Of a stretch of 64,000 nucleotides of DNA, positions 24,799-36,310 are shown piece after piece. Within the stretch, counting starts at the first letter, position 1. Each line of letters begins with the position of its first letter. The translations under genes and the position numbers were made by a program. This DNA is from Hansfordia pulvinata (Eukaryota > Ascomycota > Sordariomycetes > Xylariales). Below the pieces are notes generated by a model that ran no database searches, was not told where the DNA came from, and worked only from the letters and a program-made list of their open reading frames with translations. The stretch spans positions 1,054,001 to 1,118,000 of the forward strand of contig BJKQ01000004.1 of NCBI GenBank assembly GCA_006538405.1. Reading direction: 5' to 3'.

Positions 24799-27700
24799 AT
24801 GGCTGACCACCAACGTGCATCTCTCGGCCAGTCCGCCCAGATCGGCCAATTTTACGATGGACGCCAGGATCGTTTCATGGCTCAAAGAATGACCGACAGT
24901 GATATACCACCCGATTCGCTGCGGGTCACCAAGTCTCCTTCGCAAATAATCAAGGTATCCTGCAGCGGCCGACTTGTGGAAAGACTTCTCCTACTGGGCA
25001 TTCACACCAACCTCGCAGCCAGCATTCTGGCCAGATTGACTCCTGTCGGTGGTCATGCTTCCTGTCTGATGCTCCGTTCCCAAAGCACAGCCTTTCCGAC
25101 CGGCACTATCTACTTCAAGATCAGTACCGAGAGTCTGAGTGTCTTTATCCCCGGAATCAAACCATCGAATCTCTCAATCAAATCGTTTTGCAGCAAGAAC
25201 AACACTCATATGGTGACTGGTATCCAGTATGGAATGGGTATCGTCTTAGATGTACGCATGGGATCTTCAGCGGTCAGCTCAGATGAGCAGGAGCTGGAGA
25301 AGAACCTGCAGAGTCTTGGCCACTTCATGTCCAAAAAGCTCCCATTCCCAGACTCCTCCTTGATTGAAAGTAGCCATGACGATGCACCAAGCGTTGTCGT
25401 CACCAGATACTTTCAAGATGCTACTTTCTCGATATGGACAGACATCGATGATCTGACTCACGTCGAGAACATCACACTGGCACAGTTGTTGGAAACGAGA
25501 TCTGGAATATCAGATTGGCTGGCTGCCTCCGAACATGGCCGAGGCTTGCCCCTATGCTACAGTCTTATGCCTTTGGACCAGCTCCAGAATTTCGTGAAAG
25601 TGGACCTGGTCGTCCAGAATGTGATCGGTCAACCAGACCCCACCTCAGCATCGCATTGGATCCATGCGTTCCAGGACATATTCACAGTACAGGAGGACGC
25701 CAGGGCCTTCATATCCGAATGCGAGGCTCGCAGCAGCTACAGCGCCGCGCCCAGCGAGAAAAACTACACCGTGACCAAGCTCAAGGAAATGCTAGGCCAC
25801 AGCGAAAGATTCATGCATGCTTTTCAGGGCGCGCTCCGGGCCTTGAGGGGCTCGCAACGAGCACCGGATGTCTTGAACAAGGTGGCAACAGACTACTATG
25901 CTTCCAATGTTGCCCCGCAGCGAATCACGGATATGATCCAAGACGCAAGACGCAATTTCGACTTCCACGATGAAGTTCTCAAGCTTGGAGGCCAGTGCTT
26001 GAACTACGCTGATGCCCTGAAAGCCGTTTCAGTCGGCAGCAACCTCTACATACTCTGGCACACTAACACTACGATGAAGGACGACAGCACCTGGAGCCTA
26101 TGCCTCAATTCAGTCATGAACCTACTCAGGCGCAATCCTGGCGACTATATTGTCGCAGTCGCAGAATGCCTCCCACACGAACTGTCCGGGCAGACGCCCG
26201 CGCTTACTTTCTACAGGCAGCGCGAAGCCATCATTCCCAATCTGCTGGATTGTCCAGATACTAGTCACGCCTTCGCTCGATGTGACCGCGGTGTCATTGA
26301 CGAGTCCGGGTGCCATCGACCTCGAGACAGGCGGCTACTCCACATCCCTTGCCCTCATAGAACATGCGAAGCTCAAGGTGACCAGAATTGGCATTGCTAT
26401 CATTGCAGGGCCCTTCTAGAGCACCACGATCAGCATTTCTACTGCGAATGTGGCCGTGCCCCTTTCGGGTCTTTCGAATGGCAGTGCGCGGGGAGAGATC
26501 ATGGAGGCTGCTTTCATGCCTACCCGATTACTGTGCTGGAAGAGAAGCTCAGACAACTCGAAGCGTACGAAGAAGTCAACATTCTGCTTCTGGGCGAGAC
26601 AGGCGTTGGCAAATCTACCTTCATTAACGCCCTCTACAATTACATGCTCTCTCCGACCCTTGACGAAGCTCTGGACAGTACAGAATCCGGGCATATCGAG
26701 CATCTCATACCTTGCTCGTTCATGGTACAGCAAGAGGACGACAACTCTCCCGACGGTGAATTGATCGAGCACACGGTATCTATCGGATCGGACAGCAATG
26801 AGGTAGATGGAACTGGTGGGAATTCTGCGACACAGAGTACCACTGTGCATGCAATCCGCTCGGGAAACAAGAAGATACGCCTCATTGACACGCCCGGAAT
26901 CGGAGACACACGTGGGGTTGACATGGACGCCCAGAACATGGCAAATATCCTGCGGACCCTCTCCAAGATCCCCAAACTTGATGGAATCATCATCCTCTTG
27001 AAACCGAATTCGACCAGATTGACGCTGATGTTTCGGTTCTGCGTCAGCGAGCTTTTGGGGTCACTGCACCGAGATGCCGCAAGGAACATCGTGTGGGGCT
27101 TCACCAACACGCGCCAATCCAACTACCTGCCGGGGATTCGTTGAAGCCCTTGAGGACACTCATAGCTGAGCACAAAGACCTGGGCTTGGAAGTAGGAAGA
27201 AAATCCACCACATACTGTTTCGATTCCGAAGGTTTTCGATACCTAGCCGCCAGGAAGGTGGCAAACGTGACGCTACCCAACCTTGATGACTTCCGACGAA
27301 GCTGGGCTCACTCGGCTGGCGAGACAAGACGCCTCCTGGAGCATGTGTCTGCATCACAGCCTCATCAAGTGCAAAGCACGCTGAGTCTGAACAATGCACG
27401 CGAAGCCATAGCCCAGTTGACACGTCCACTGGCGGACGTGACCGATACCTTGGAGCGCACGATTGATCTAAGCCAGGAAAAGCTCCAAGAGCTAGAGAAC
27501 ATGGACTTCCGAGGAAAAGAACTTCGCGCCTCCCTTCACTTCCAGGAGGTTCAAATTTCCGTCAGTGAACTGGACCAACCCAGGACTGTATGTACAGATG
27601 CTCACTGTGTGGAGTACAAGACAGTTGGAGGCACCTACCGACAGATCTATAAATCGATATGTCACGAGGGATGCAATCTCAGAGACCCCAAACAGGACAC

Positions 27701-28586
27701 AGTAGGCGACCCTCGTCTGATCTTTTGCGCGGCCATGCATCAGGATGGCGACTCAACAGGCTATTGCCAATTCTGCCAGCATCATTGGATGTCGCATATG
27801 CACATATGGTATGAACAAGTCGAAGAAGCAGCGACCTTCATCGACGAGAACGTCGAAGCGCAACTTGCAAACAACGCAGATGACGTGGCCTTGAAAAAGG
27901 CTGCCGTTCGGGCTCTGAATAAACGTATCAAAGAGTCTCGTAGGCAGCAGAAAGAGCTGCGCGATGCCATGTGCCAGTTTGCCTTATTTCTCAAGGAGAA
28001 GTCCATTCGACCTTACAACGATGCGATGATAGCATACATGGATCACATAATAAAGCAAGAGCAAGAAACAATCCAATACCTGAGATCGCAGAAGCAGGAC
28101 TGCGACAAGAACGAAAAACGACTTTCCAACTTGAACAGGCAAAAGAAAGCATACGAAGAAAGAATCAAGATTCTGGAAGAGGGCATGGGCAAAACGGGGA
28201 ATGCGGAGCTCCTCGATGCCAGCGGCGTCGACGACTTGATCCAGAAATTGTACGGGCTGCCCAAGATTGGACCTTGCTTGGAGAAAATCCACAAGATGAT
28301 CAATTGCACGGAGATGAACGAGGTTCAGGAGCAGGAGCATCGACCGAAATCCAAGTTTTGGAGATCAATGAACTTCATAACCGGTGCCTTTTCCCGTGAA
28401 AGCACAAGCGGCCCTCCCAGGCAGCGCAATGGCCACGATCGCAACCCTGTCGAAAGTGCTGTCGTCATGTATCAACACCCAGGCACCAAACGAACGGCCC
28501 CTGAGCATACCGAGACTGAACGAGAGGGAACTCCCGCACATAAGCGCAAGATGCTCTCATTCGCCGGCAGCTTCTGGCAGATTTGA
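24799..28586 (+). CDS. Large P-loop GTPase with SNTX-like N-terminus, zinc region and coiled coil; one frame break
   Basis: ATG at 24799 (ATGGCTGACC). About 1262 residues if one base is restored. The N-terminal 500 residues include THMVTGIQYGMG (about 136), resembling the stonustoxin/verrucotoxin (SNTX) family module to which many fungal relatives are assigned; this is my inference from pattern memory. Residues about 515-575 are Cys/His-rich (CPHRTC, CYHCRALLEHH, CECG), probably zinc-binding. A GTPase domain follows with P-loop GETGVGKST (about 598-606) and DTPGIGDTRG (about 696-705). After it the protein has a second Cys/His patch (CQFCQHHWMSH) and a long helical, probably coiled-coil stretch (bases 27830-28190). 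The frame changes at the GGGG run 27132-27135, within a conserved region shortly after the G domain. One additional G keeps the reading open. Such large GTPases are suspected in cellular defence or membrane remodelling, but no function is known here. Confidence 0.8.
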
Positions 28587-29203
28587 GGATCACGATGGCG
28601 GTTGGACGTGATCAAATGGTGGAAGAGGAAGAGCAGAACCACCTTGCATCGAGAGATACTGAGGTATCGCTGGCGATGAGCCCTTGATCCGCCGCCTGGG
28701 CCTTTTGGAGCCCAGAAGGTGGCGAATCATCCCTCTTGCGATGCTTTCAATAATTACTGCGTCGTTCTGGCGAGATACGCTTCATGCGACGAGGATGCGC
28801 CTCTATCTGGACCACAGCTTCCAACGATCAGGACTTATTTCCACCAAATCCTTTACAGCGAATGATTTTATCTCCATTGCGATTGAGTTTTCAATAATAA
28901 ATTGATTAAATGACTATCCAGAATCGTCTTCGCCGCGTGATCTCATGAAATGCCCTCCCTGCGAATGATTCGACAACCAGCCTGCTGAGCCCCCGAGTTC
29001 ACATTATATGGGACGGCCTGTCTTCCTGCGCAGCGACCATTGGTGCATTGTAGCAGTGCTAGAGCCTCAGGGGGTCTAACCCGAGCCCCTCGCTGATGCG
29101 TGCAATCGCCGTCCAAATTGAAACCTGCTCGAGCAACCCGAACAGCTCCAAACACCATACCGCGCAAGAAGGTTGCCCCCTTATCAACTGCCAGAGCCCT
29201 CGC
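28587..29203. other. Convergent 3' intergenic region
   Basis: This lies between the stops of the GTPase gene (+) and the MDR gene (-). An AT-rich stretch with TCAATAATAAATTGATTAAATG near 28890 fits a 3' UTR or polyadenylation area. No genes seen. Confidence 0.5.
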
Positions 29204-30205
29204 TCAAGGGACGTAGACGACGCGGCGCCCCTTCCTGAACGTGGCGGCGTCGCCCCAGGTCCTCTCGATGTCGGCGAGGGGCACGCGCAGGGGGTCCTCG
29301 AGCGTCCAGGCGGCCATGGCGGGCACGAGCTGGCGCATCTCGGCGCCGAGGGCCTCGAGGCTCCAGCTGCCCGGGCCCGCGCCGCGGACGGTCAGGTCGC
29401 GGGACCGCAGCAGGGACGAGGGGACCTCGGCGCCCGCGTCGCCGCCGACGCTGCCGATCTGGACGTACTGGACGGGCCGGGCGTAGTTGAGGGTGCCCAG
29501 GACGCGCAGGGCGGCGGGGCCGTAGACGTAGTCGAGGACGACGTCGACGGGGGCGAGGCCGGAGGCGTCCGTGTCCTCGTGGCGCGGGCGCAGGACCAGG
29601 CGCTCGTCGAGCCAGGGGATGGCGTCGAGGGCCGCGGCGTCGCGGGCCGCGCCGGCCACGCGCGTGGCCCCCAGCGAGCGCGCGATCTGCGCGCCCACGC
29701 GCCCGCTGGCGCTCGTCGCGCCGATGATGAGCACGGAGAACCCGCCAGCGCCGCTACTGCCCGAGGAGGAGGGGATGGACGAGGGGGCGGAAGAAGAAGA
29801 TGAAGCAAGGCCGAAGACGCGGTGGCGCAGCGCCATCCAGCTGCTCATGGCCGGGTTGACGGTGGCGGCGAAGGCGGCCGGGTCTGCTCCCGGGGGCAGG
29901 GGGACGGCCCTGGACCGGGGCACGACGATGCGGTCGGCGAAGGTGCCGAAGCCCGGGGCGAAGCTGGTGCAGTAGTAGCGCTGGCCCGTGGCCTCGTCCT
30001 CGGCGACGCAGTCGACGCCGATGCGGTGCGGCAGGGCGCCCGCCGAGTAGTGCTGCCCCGCGGCGCGCGAGCGGACCAGCTGGTGGGCGCCCGCGGCCAG
30101 GACGCGCAGCTGCACCTCGTCACCCCCCTCGGGAGGCGATGCGGCGTCGGGCACGCTCGTGTACCGGGGGCCCTCGGCCCAGTCGTTGACCACGGCGGCG
30201 TGCAT
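29204..30205 (-). CDS. MDR-superfamily quinone oxidoreductase-like enzyme
   Basis: Single exon, ATG at 30205, 333 residues. It has a zinc-independent medium-chain dehydrogenase layout. An N-terminal GroES-like substrate domain (MHAAVVNDWAEGPRY, APGFGTFADRIVVP) is followed by a Rossmann domain with nucleotide-binding motif VLIIGATSASGRVGAQIAR (about residues 175-193) and a strand-end block VQYVQIGSVGGDAG. The catalytic and structural zinc Cys clusters of alcohol dehydrogenases are absent, pointing to a quinone oxidoreductase/enoyl reductase-like NADPH enzyme. Length is slightly short of the usual 340-370. The coding sequence is extremely GC-rich at third positions, so other frames are also open, but only this one has the domain. 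Probably cytosolic; substrate unknown. Neighbours give no pathway hint. Confidence 0.88.
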   Translation of the reverse strand: MHAAVVNDWAEGPRYTSVPDAASPPEGGDEVQLRVLAAGAHQLVRSRAAGQHYSAGALPHRIGVDCVAEDEATGQRYYCTSFAPGFGTFADRIVVPRSRAVPLPPGADPAAFAATVNPAMSSWMALRHRVFGLASSSSSAPSSIPSSSGSSGAGGFSVLIIGATSASGRVGAQIARSLGATRVAGAARDAAALDAIPWLDERLVLRPRHEDTDASGLAPVDVVLDYVYGPAALRVLGTLNYARPVQYVQIGSVGGDAGAEVPSSLLRSRDLTVRGAGPGSWSLEALGAEMRQLVPAMAAWTLEDPLRVPLADIERTWGDAATFRKGRRVVYVP

Positions 30206-31620
30206 GTTGTCTGTGTGTGTGAGTGGGTGTGTGTGTTCTTGTTTGTGTGGGCGTGGGCGTGGGGTCGTCCTCGAGGCGGACTATCCGTGCAAGTGGGAGT
30301 CGAGGAGCTATGCGTGCAGAGAGAGCCTAGGGGATACTGGCTGAGGCCGGTAAGGAGGTGATGAGGAGGTGTCTCTTTTGGCTCAACTGACGACCCGGCG
30401 GCCTGGTCTAAATACCTAGGTAGGTAGCCAACATGGCCACGACATCATGCTCGCTTCGCCAGGCCTCGAGCATGCTGGCGGCGCATATATCACCCTAGGC
30501 TTGGCGCTAGACACAACAAACACCGGCGGCTCCGAGGCCGAGCGGCGATCCGCGTCGCCTCGCCTCGGCGTTTTGAGTTGGCTGGCTCGCGAGGGGGCGC
30601 GAGCTAATGATGCAAGCCCTCGCTTCTGTGCGTGCGCGCGCCAAAGGGCGGAGCTCCGTCGGTGACTCTTGAGGAGGAGGGGGTGGGCAGTGACGGGCGG
30701 AGAGAGGTAGGTGGAGGAGGAGGAGGAGAAAGGGAGCCTGGCTCGGAGGACGGTTGCTGGCTGCTCGGGAGTCGGAGGTACGTACAGTATCGGCGGCGGA
30801 GGAAGATGAGTCAGCCCGCGCGGGAGGCTGCGCGGTTACCATCCTGATTGGCCGTGTCTTGACGATGTGTCTCCTCCAAGGCAAAGTGAGTTGTTGCCCG
30901 ATTATTCAGCCCCCGTTCCTCAGCGCCCGCGCACTGGTCCCCAGATCCGAGTCTTGACTACGCTGCTGCGTGACAGCTGTGGAGTCGTGGACTCTCAGGT
31001 TCTTGCTCACGCCCCGCCGTGACAAGCGGCATACTGCTGCGCGTTGTGTGCTGACGTGGAAATCCATCCGTGAGCGTGGAAATCGGAGCCGGACACCCGA
31101 GCGGGCATCCCACACCATAGTGGTCAGAATTCGCCAAGTCCAAGTCACGTCAGAGCCAGTGTCGTTAGAAACACACAAATCAATTTATCGGCAGCACAGC
31201 CCCTGGCCAGGGCTCCGATCGACTGAGCAGGGCGGCCATGAGCAGCCCGCCTCACCATCTATGTGGGAATGATGCATGTGAATGTACAAGTCAGGTCTAG
31301 GGCCCCATCGTCAGATCAGCTCCTTTTCCTTCCCGGCGGCTCCGAGTCCTGATCGCGTTGTGCCGCCCTCTACATCAGCGTCGAGGAACAAATGAAATAT
31401 GACAGCCTCTGGCCCAAGTGTCCCCCAATCGAAGGGCACGAGGCCAGGGTGGGAAAGGGTCGGAAGTGGTGGCATACAAGAGCACATCGCAATTCCCGGC
31501 CCTCTTTCAGCTCCCCCAAGTGTCGGCAGTAGTGGTATAATTTGTAGTTCCAGCTCAACCACAAATGACCCCAAGGGAAGGTATTCATGGCAGTCTGATG
31601 CTCGAGAGGTGTGGCCTCCC
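30206..31620. other. Intergenic region between MDR and complex I genes
   Basis: Contains the MDR promoter side (GT-rich TGTGTGTGAGTGGGTGTGTGTG at 30210-30235), a CCTAGGTAGGTAG word at 30414-30427 and purine-rich GGAGGAGGAGGAGG near 30712-30729. No coding sequence recognised. Confidence 0.5.
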
Positions 31621-32039
31621 TCACTTCTTCTCAGGGTCCTCGAGGATTCCCTCGGCTTCTAATCTCCTCCGCGCCTCCTCGAGAGCCCAGGTTTGTATGC
31701 TGTGAAGGTGGGAGTCAGTAAGGGGGGTTTCGATGGCGGGGTTTCCTGGCAGGCCGGGACTCACGAGCTGTCGGGCTTGAAGCCGTAGGCAATGGCAGCG
31801 AGAAGAAGGCTGCCGCAGAAGCCGTAGATGAAGGGAGTCTCCCAGCCCTCCTTCTGGTACTTCTCGCCGGGCTTGACGCCGAACAGCCAGCCGGTCGGAG
31901 GGTCGTACTGGGGGCCGTGAGAGGCGGCGGGCCGGGGCGTCGCGGAGAAGGAGCGGGCGACTTGGGGAGCCGGGGCGCGAGCGGAGGACTGCAGGGCGCG
32001 AGCGGCCCGCGCAGCGGTGCTTGGGCGGAGGCCAGGCAT
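31621..32039 (-). CDS. NDUFB11: Complex I ESSS/NDUFB11-type accessory subunit
   Basis: Exons 32039..31765 and 31699..31621; intron 31700-31764 (65 bp, GTGAGT...TTCACAG, phase 2). 117 residues. An Arg/Ala/Ser-rich N-terminus (MPGLRPSTAARAARALQSSA) is a typical mitochondrial presequence. The conserved core GPQYDPPTGWLFGVKPGEKY leads to a single transmembrane helix (FIYGFCGSLLLAAIAYGF) and a charged tail (IQTWALEEARRRLEAEGIL). This is the pattern of the fungal ESSS subunit of NADH:ubiquinone oxidoreductase, a supernumerary single-span protein of the inner-membrane arm needed for complex I assembly. It ends KK then TGA. The length is normal for the family and all splice signals are good. Confidence 0.92.
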
Positions 32040-34070
32040 AACTGCGGGTGGATGTGTGCGGTGTGTGTGAGAGACGGGGAGATGGATGGGCGGTGCGCGG
32101 ATTTCGGAGCGCGACTTGTCGGCGGCAACGATTGGGCAATTGACGGCGGACGAGGTCGTCGTCGGGCCAGCTGTCGATGGCGGTTCGGGGGGGTTGGAGT
32201 GGAGATGTTAGGATTGGTGGTGTGCTCAGAGGTGTGGCGCCGGAGATGGCGTCGATTGGTTACCAGGCTGTACGGTGCGCTCAATCGCAGTCGTGTCGAG
32301 CGAGCAACGGTCGGGGCGGGAAGAGGTTGATGCTGAGGATCCGCAGGCAGGCACGAGGCTGCCAGCCCAGAGCGGCTACCAGTCGGTCCGTCAAGCGAGT
32401 CCGATACCGCAAGAGTGCCAGCTGACAGGTGGCAGGTCTTCCGGTCGGCACCGAGCAGGAGCCGTTCGCCAATTGAAGGGAAACGGATACCTCGATACTT
32501 GAAGGTACCGCATTTTGATCCGACACCCAATCAGACAGCACTGAAAGGCGGGCTTCTCTTACGGATCTAGATCACGTGACAGCGAGCTTATCAGCAGAAA
32601 TTTGGGACAATCCGGTCAGTCGAGCTTTTACTTCTTCTCTCACACAAAAAGGTCATGCGATGAAAGCACGCATCCCACTTCATGCTTCGAGCTTCATGCA
32701 TCATGCGGCCTGCTCGGGCCAGCTCATGCAAACGATCTGCTGATACCGGCACCCAGAATATACGGTTCACCTAGTAGTAAGTTTCTTTTCTCTTCATCAC
32801 TGCTGCCACTTGCGCAGCCTCGGCGCCCATTGGCGCCCATCAGCACCAAACCAGGCAGGCCCCTTCGAATGATGATACTCTCTTCTTAAGAACGGCCAAC
32901 TTAATACACAATGTGGACCTTCAATATATCAAGCTCAACAGTCTGACTTTTCCTGCCTGGCCCTTGCCCTGCTCAAACCCACTGTCACTCACGAAGATGA
33001 GGCATGTGCTAACATTTGCACTTTCAGAACCAGATGATCAACCCCCGTGCTCTTTGGTCTTCGCCATGATCGTTGTTGTCTCCTCGGCTGCACTGAACTG
33101 TTCTCGATCTGTCGGCCCCTTGGTCCGGAAGCGTCGATGGCGGTACGGTTTGCACCCTAAGCAGAAGCCTTGCCCATTCGCCCCCCCGTGAATCCCGTAT
33201 ACTGTCCCCGGCCAGATCTCGTAGACAAGCAGCAAGTCTCGGCTTGTACCATGGCTTCGTGGTCGCCGCGCGGCGGTCCCAGCCGCGTCGCGCAAGCAGG
33301 CCTCGACGCAAATGCCACCACCTGCCATCGTGGCATGACCTGTTCCATGGATCTGTGAATGCCCATGTCGCAGGTGGTTTCTCGCCAAGGAGGTGTTTTT
33401 CGTGGTGGCTTAGCCAAGCCCCTATTAAAGGAAACGACCCCTGCCTTGTCTAGAAGTCTGTCAGTCCCACGCGTACAAGCATTGTCAGCTGCCGAGATGC
33501 CACGACGGAGCTCCTGTGGGCCCCGGCGGAGGCGAACACTTGGCAAGGACCGATCCTCTCGGGGACGTCAAGCAGTACTCGTATCTGTTCCTGCCCGTGT
33601 CCCGACCACGCACGTATCCGGATTCCGTACCGCCACCGGCCGTAAAGAGCCTGCTGCTGAGTGAGTGCCTTCAAGCCTTGAGGGAGGAACATTACCCAAG
33701 CTGACCTGCCGTGGCGAAGTGGTGTCAGAAGGGCGAGACCACTCTCCTATTATATGATCGCAGTCACTCGGAACAGCCGAACGTTGGATATGCCCATTTT
33801 CCCTAATTTTCCCTATTATGCGACCCAAGGGGTTCTCAATAATGCTAATAAATGCTACATGGAGTGGTCAATGCGAACTCGCTCATGCCAAATGTTTGTC
33901 TAAAAAGTCTAACAATGCATACACCTAGGTAGGTTAGTTGATACATAACATACATGTACGATAGGATATGGCAAGAACCCCTTCCGAATGACAAATTGAA
34001 TATAAAATACAAAATCATGAAAACCCTACATTGAGAAAACGCCGCATGGGACTGGGGGCAGTTTCGCTCA
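32040..34070. other. Intergenic region without recognised genes
   Basis: About 2 kb. The complex I promoter lies at its left end. A CACCTAGGTAGGTTAG word is at 33923-33938 and a TACTCGTA word at 33576. Open frames at 33038-33546 (minus) and 33359-33664 (plus) overlap one another and show no domain. Confidence 0.5.
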
Positions 34071-36310
34071 TCAGTCCACGTCCATCTTGCCCACGTCTAT
34101 CTCGCCCAGCCACCACTGGTCGTCGTTGCAGGCCTTGACAGCGATGGGCTCCAGGTCCATCAGGTCCCACAGCTGCATGGGCTCCCAGCCCTTCTTCTCG
34201 TGGTCGTTCTCGTGGCCCTCCAGCGGCGGGTAGAGGGCGGGGAGGGTCTCCATGAAGTCCTTGTCGGAGGGGTGGGCGGCGATGGTGTGCTGGAGCTTCT
34301 GGTGGCCGGTCAGCAGGCCGCGCCTGGAGACGAGCTTGGTGTGCAGGGGGTTCATGCTGAAGACGACAAGGTCGCCAAAGTAGTTGCTGTTGCGCAGGCG
34401 GGCGAACTTGGCGGAGGCGAAGACGTTTTCCTCGCCGCAGATGGCCTCGATGGTCTTCTTGAGCTCGTCGCGGTAGGCGCGGTCGAGGCGGGGGCCGTCC
34501 ATGCAGCGCTCGCAGTTGACGACGCCGATGCGGCCCTGGAACATGACGGCGGCCTGGTCCTTGTACATGGACTGGGCGGTGTTGACGACGAAGCGGGCGC
34601 CGTCGTCGGCGTACTTCTTGAGGCGGCCGTCTGTGGCCTCGTCGTCGAACTTGCGGGCGAGGGACTTTGTGGCGTCGCTGCGGTCGCTGATGAAGTTGCC
34701 CATGATGCTGAAGAGGGCGCGCAGGGACTGGATGGTCTGCTCGGAGAGGGAGATGAGGGAGCAGACGAGGATCATGACGCCGAGCGGGGGGCCGCGCAGG
34801 CCGGAGACGATGAGGGCGACGCTGAGGAAGAAGGCGGCGATGATGTTGAGCTTGATGTCGAGGATGATGGCCTTGAAGATGGACTCCTCCTTGTCGACCT
34901 GGCCGATGTAGGCGAGGGTGCGCTGGGAGATCATGTCGACGCCCTTCTCGACGACGTCCTTGGGGTCCTTGAAGCCGGCGTTGGCGAGGCCGCCCTCGAG
35001 GAGGCAGGTGGCCTCGGAGGTGGCGAGCAGGCTCTGGCGGAGCTCGGCGTCGTCGCGACCGTTGCCGTCGCCGGCGAAGCGGCGGATGGCGGCGTCCTCG
35101 CGCATGCGGGCGAGGGCGTATCCGGCGGCGTCCTGGCGGCAGAAGTCGCGGACCTCGGGGCGCAGGGCCATGGCGTCGGTCAGCAGCGTGCGCATCGTCT
35201 CGTCGACCTTGACGTACGTCTGCAGCGAGTGGCCGTAGAGGCGCGTCTGCGGGGAGATGGCCTCGCGGCGGTGCGTCATCCACATGAGGTGCGCCCAGTG
35301 CTCGAGGCGGCGGCCCGTGTTGCCGAGGTCGAGCTTCTTGCCCGTGGGGCCCGCCAGGTAGTTGTTCTGGTACGCCGCCCACGTGCCCTGCAGGCCCGCG
35401 TTGATGCCGAAGCCGAAGGCGGCGTGGGCGCCGGCCAGCAGGGCCAGGAACTGCGACTTGGGGATGTCGAGCCCGCGCGTGCCCAGGCCCTGGATGAAGC
35501 CCGACGCCGTCGTCGAGGCCGAGATGAAGACGGACAGCTGCGTCGAGAAGTCGACGAGCGGGAACGGGTTCTCCTTCCACGTCGGCACCGACTCGCCCTT
35601 CTCCTCCAGCGCCTCGCACCACGCGTCCTCCATGCCCTCCACCATGCAGTTGATGAAGCTCGGGTACGCCAGGTTGCCGTCCGCGCCCGCCGCCACCTCC
35701 TCGGCCACCGTCTGCAGCGGCGTCTCGCCCCAGTAGCTGGCCAGCGAGCCCCCCGCCATTACCCAGTCCGTGTTCTTCACCCACAGCCGCATCACCCGAA
35801 CCAGCGTCTTCTGGTTCTCCCGCCGGCTCAGCCACCGCACCATCTTGAACACGGGCTTGATCGCCGCCGCCTCCCCCACCGTGTGCCACCCGATCTGCCC
35901 TATCCCCTTGCCCACCTGGGCCACCCCTCCGCCCACCACCTTCCACTTGCTCGGCGGAGCCGGGCACTGGCTCGGCGCGTCGTCCGGGAAGTACACGCTC
36001 AGGTCCTTCGCCGCCTCTCGCGCGACCCCCGTCATCGTTCCGTAGCCCCGCGCCGTCACCCCCGCCGGCGGCTGTTGCTGTTGCTGTTGATGTTGCGTCC
36101 CGGTGGGATCGCCGACACGCCCGTGCTGTACAGCGCTGTGGATAGGAAAAGGGCCGCGGATAGGGACGACGACGACAACGACGACGACGACGACGACAAT
36201 GACGATTCAGTCAGACAGCCCAGGAGCGGGACTGCGGCGGCCCCGTGGACAGACGACAGAGACGCCAGCCCGTAGGCGACACTTGCCGACAGAACACCAC
36301 ACCCGACCAT
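34071..36310 (-). CDS. Orphan membrane-associated protein, possible frame break near the N-terminus
   Basis: The main frame runs from ATG at 36035 (MTGVAREAAKDLSVYFPDD) to TGA at 34071, 654 residues. It has two hydrophobic stretches: around FGFGINAGLQGTW with the preceding FLALLAGAHAAFGF (about bases 35370-35470), and LNIIAAFFLSVALIVSGLRG plus VMILVCSLISLSEQ (about 34740-34860). An upstream frame with its own ATG at 36310 encodes a signal-like start (MVGCGVLSASVAYGLASLSS) and a Ser/Leu tract. It would join the main frame if the C run at 36059-36063 had one more base, giving about 746 residues. The Trp/Tyr/Met-rich composition and local conserved-looking motifs argue this frame is real, although extreme GC3 leaves two other long frames open. 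I do not recognise the family. Confidence 0.7.
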
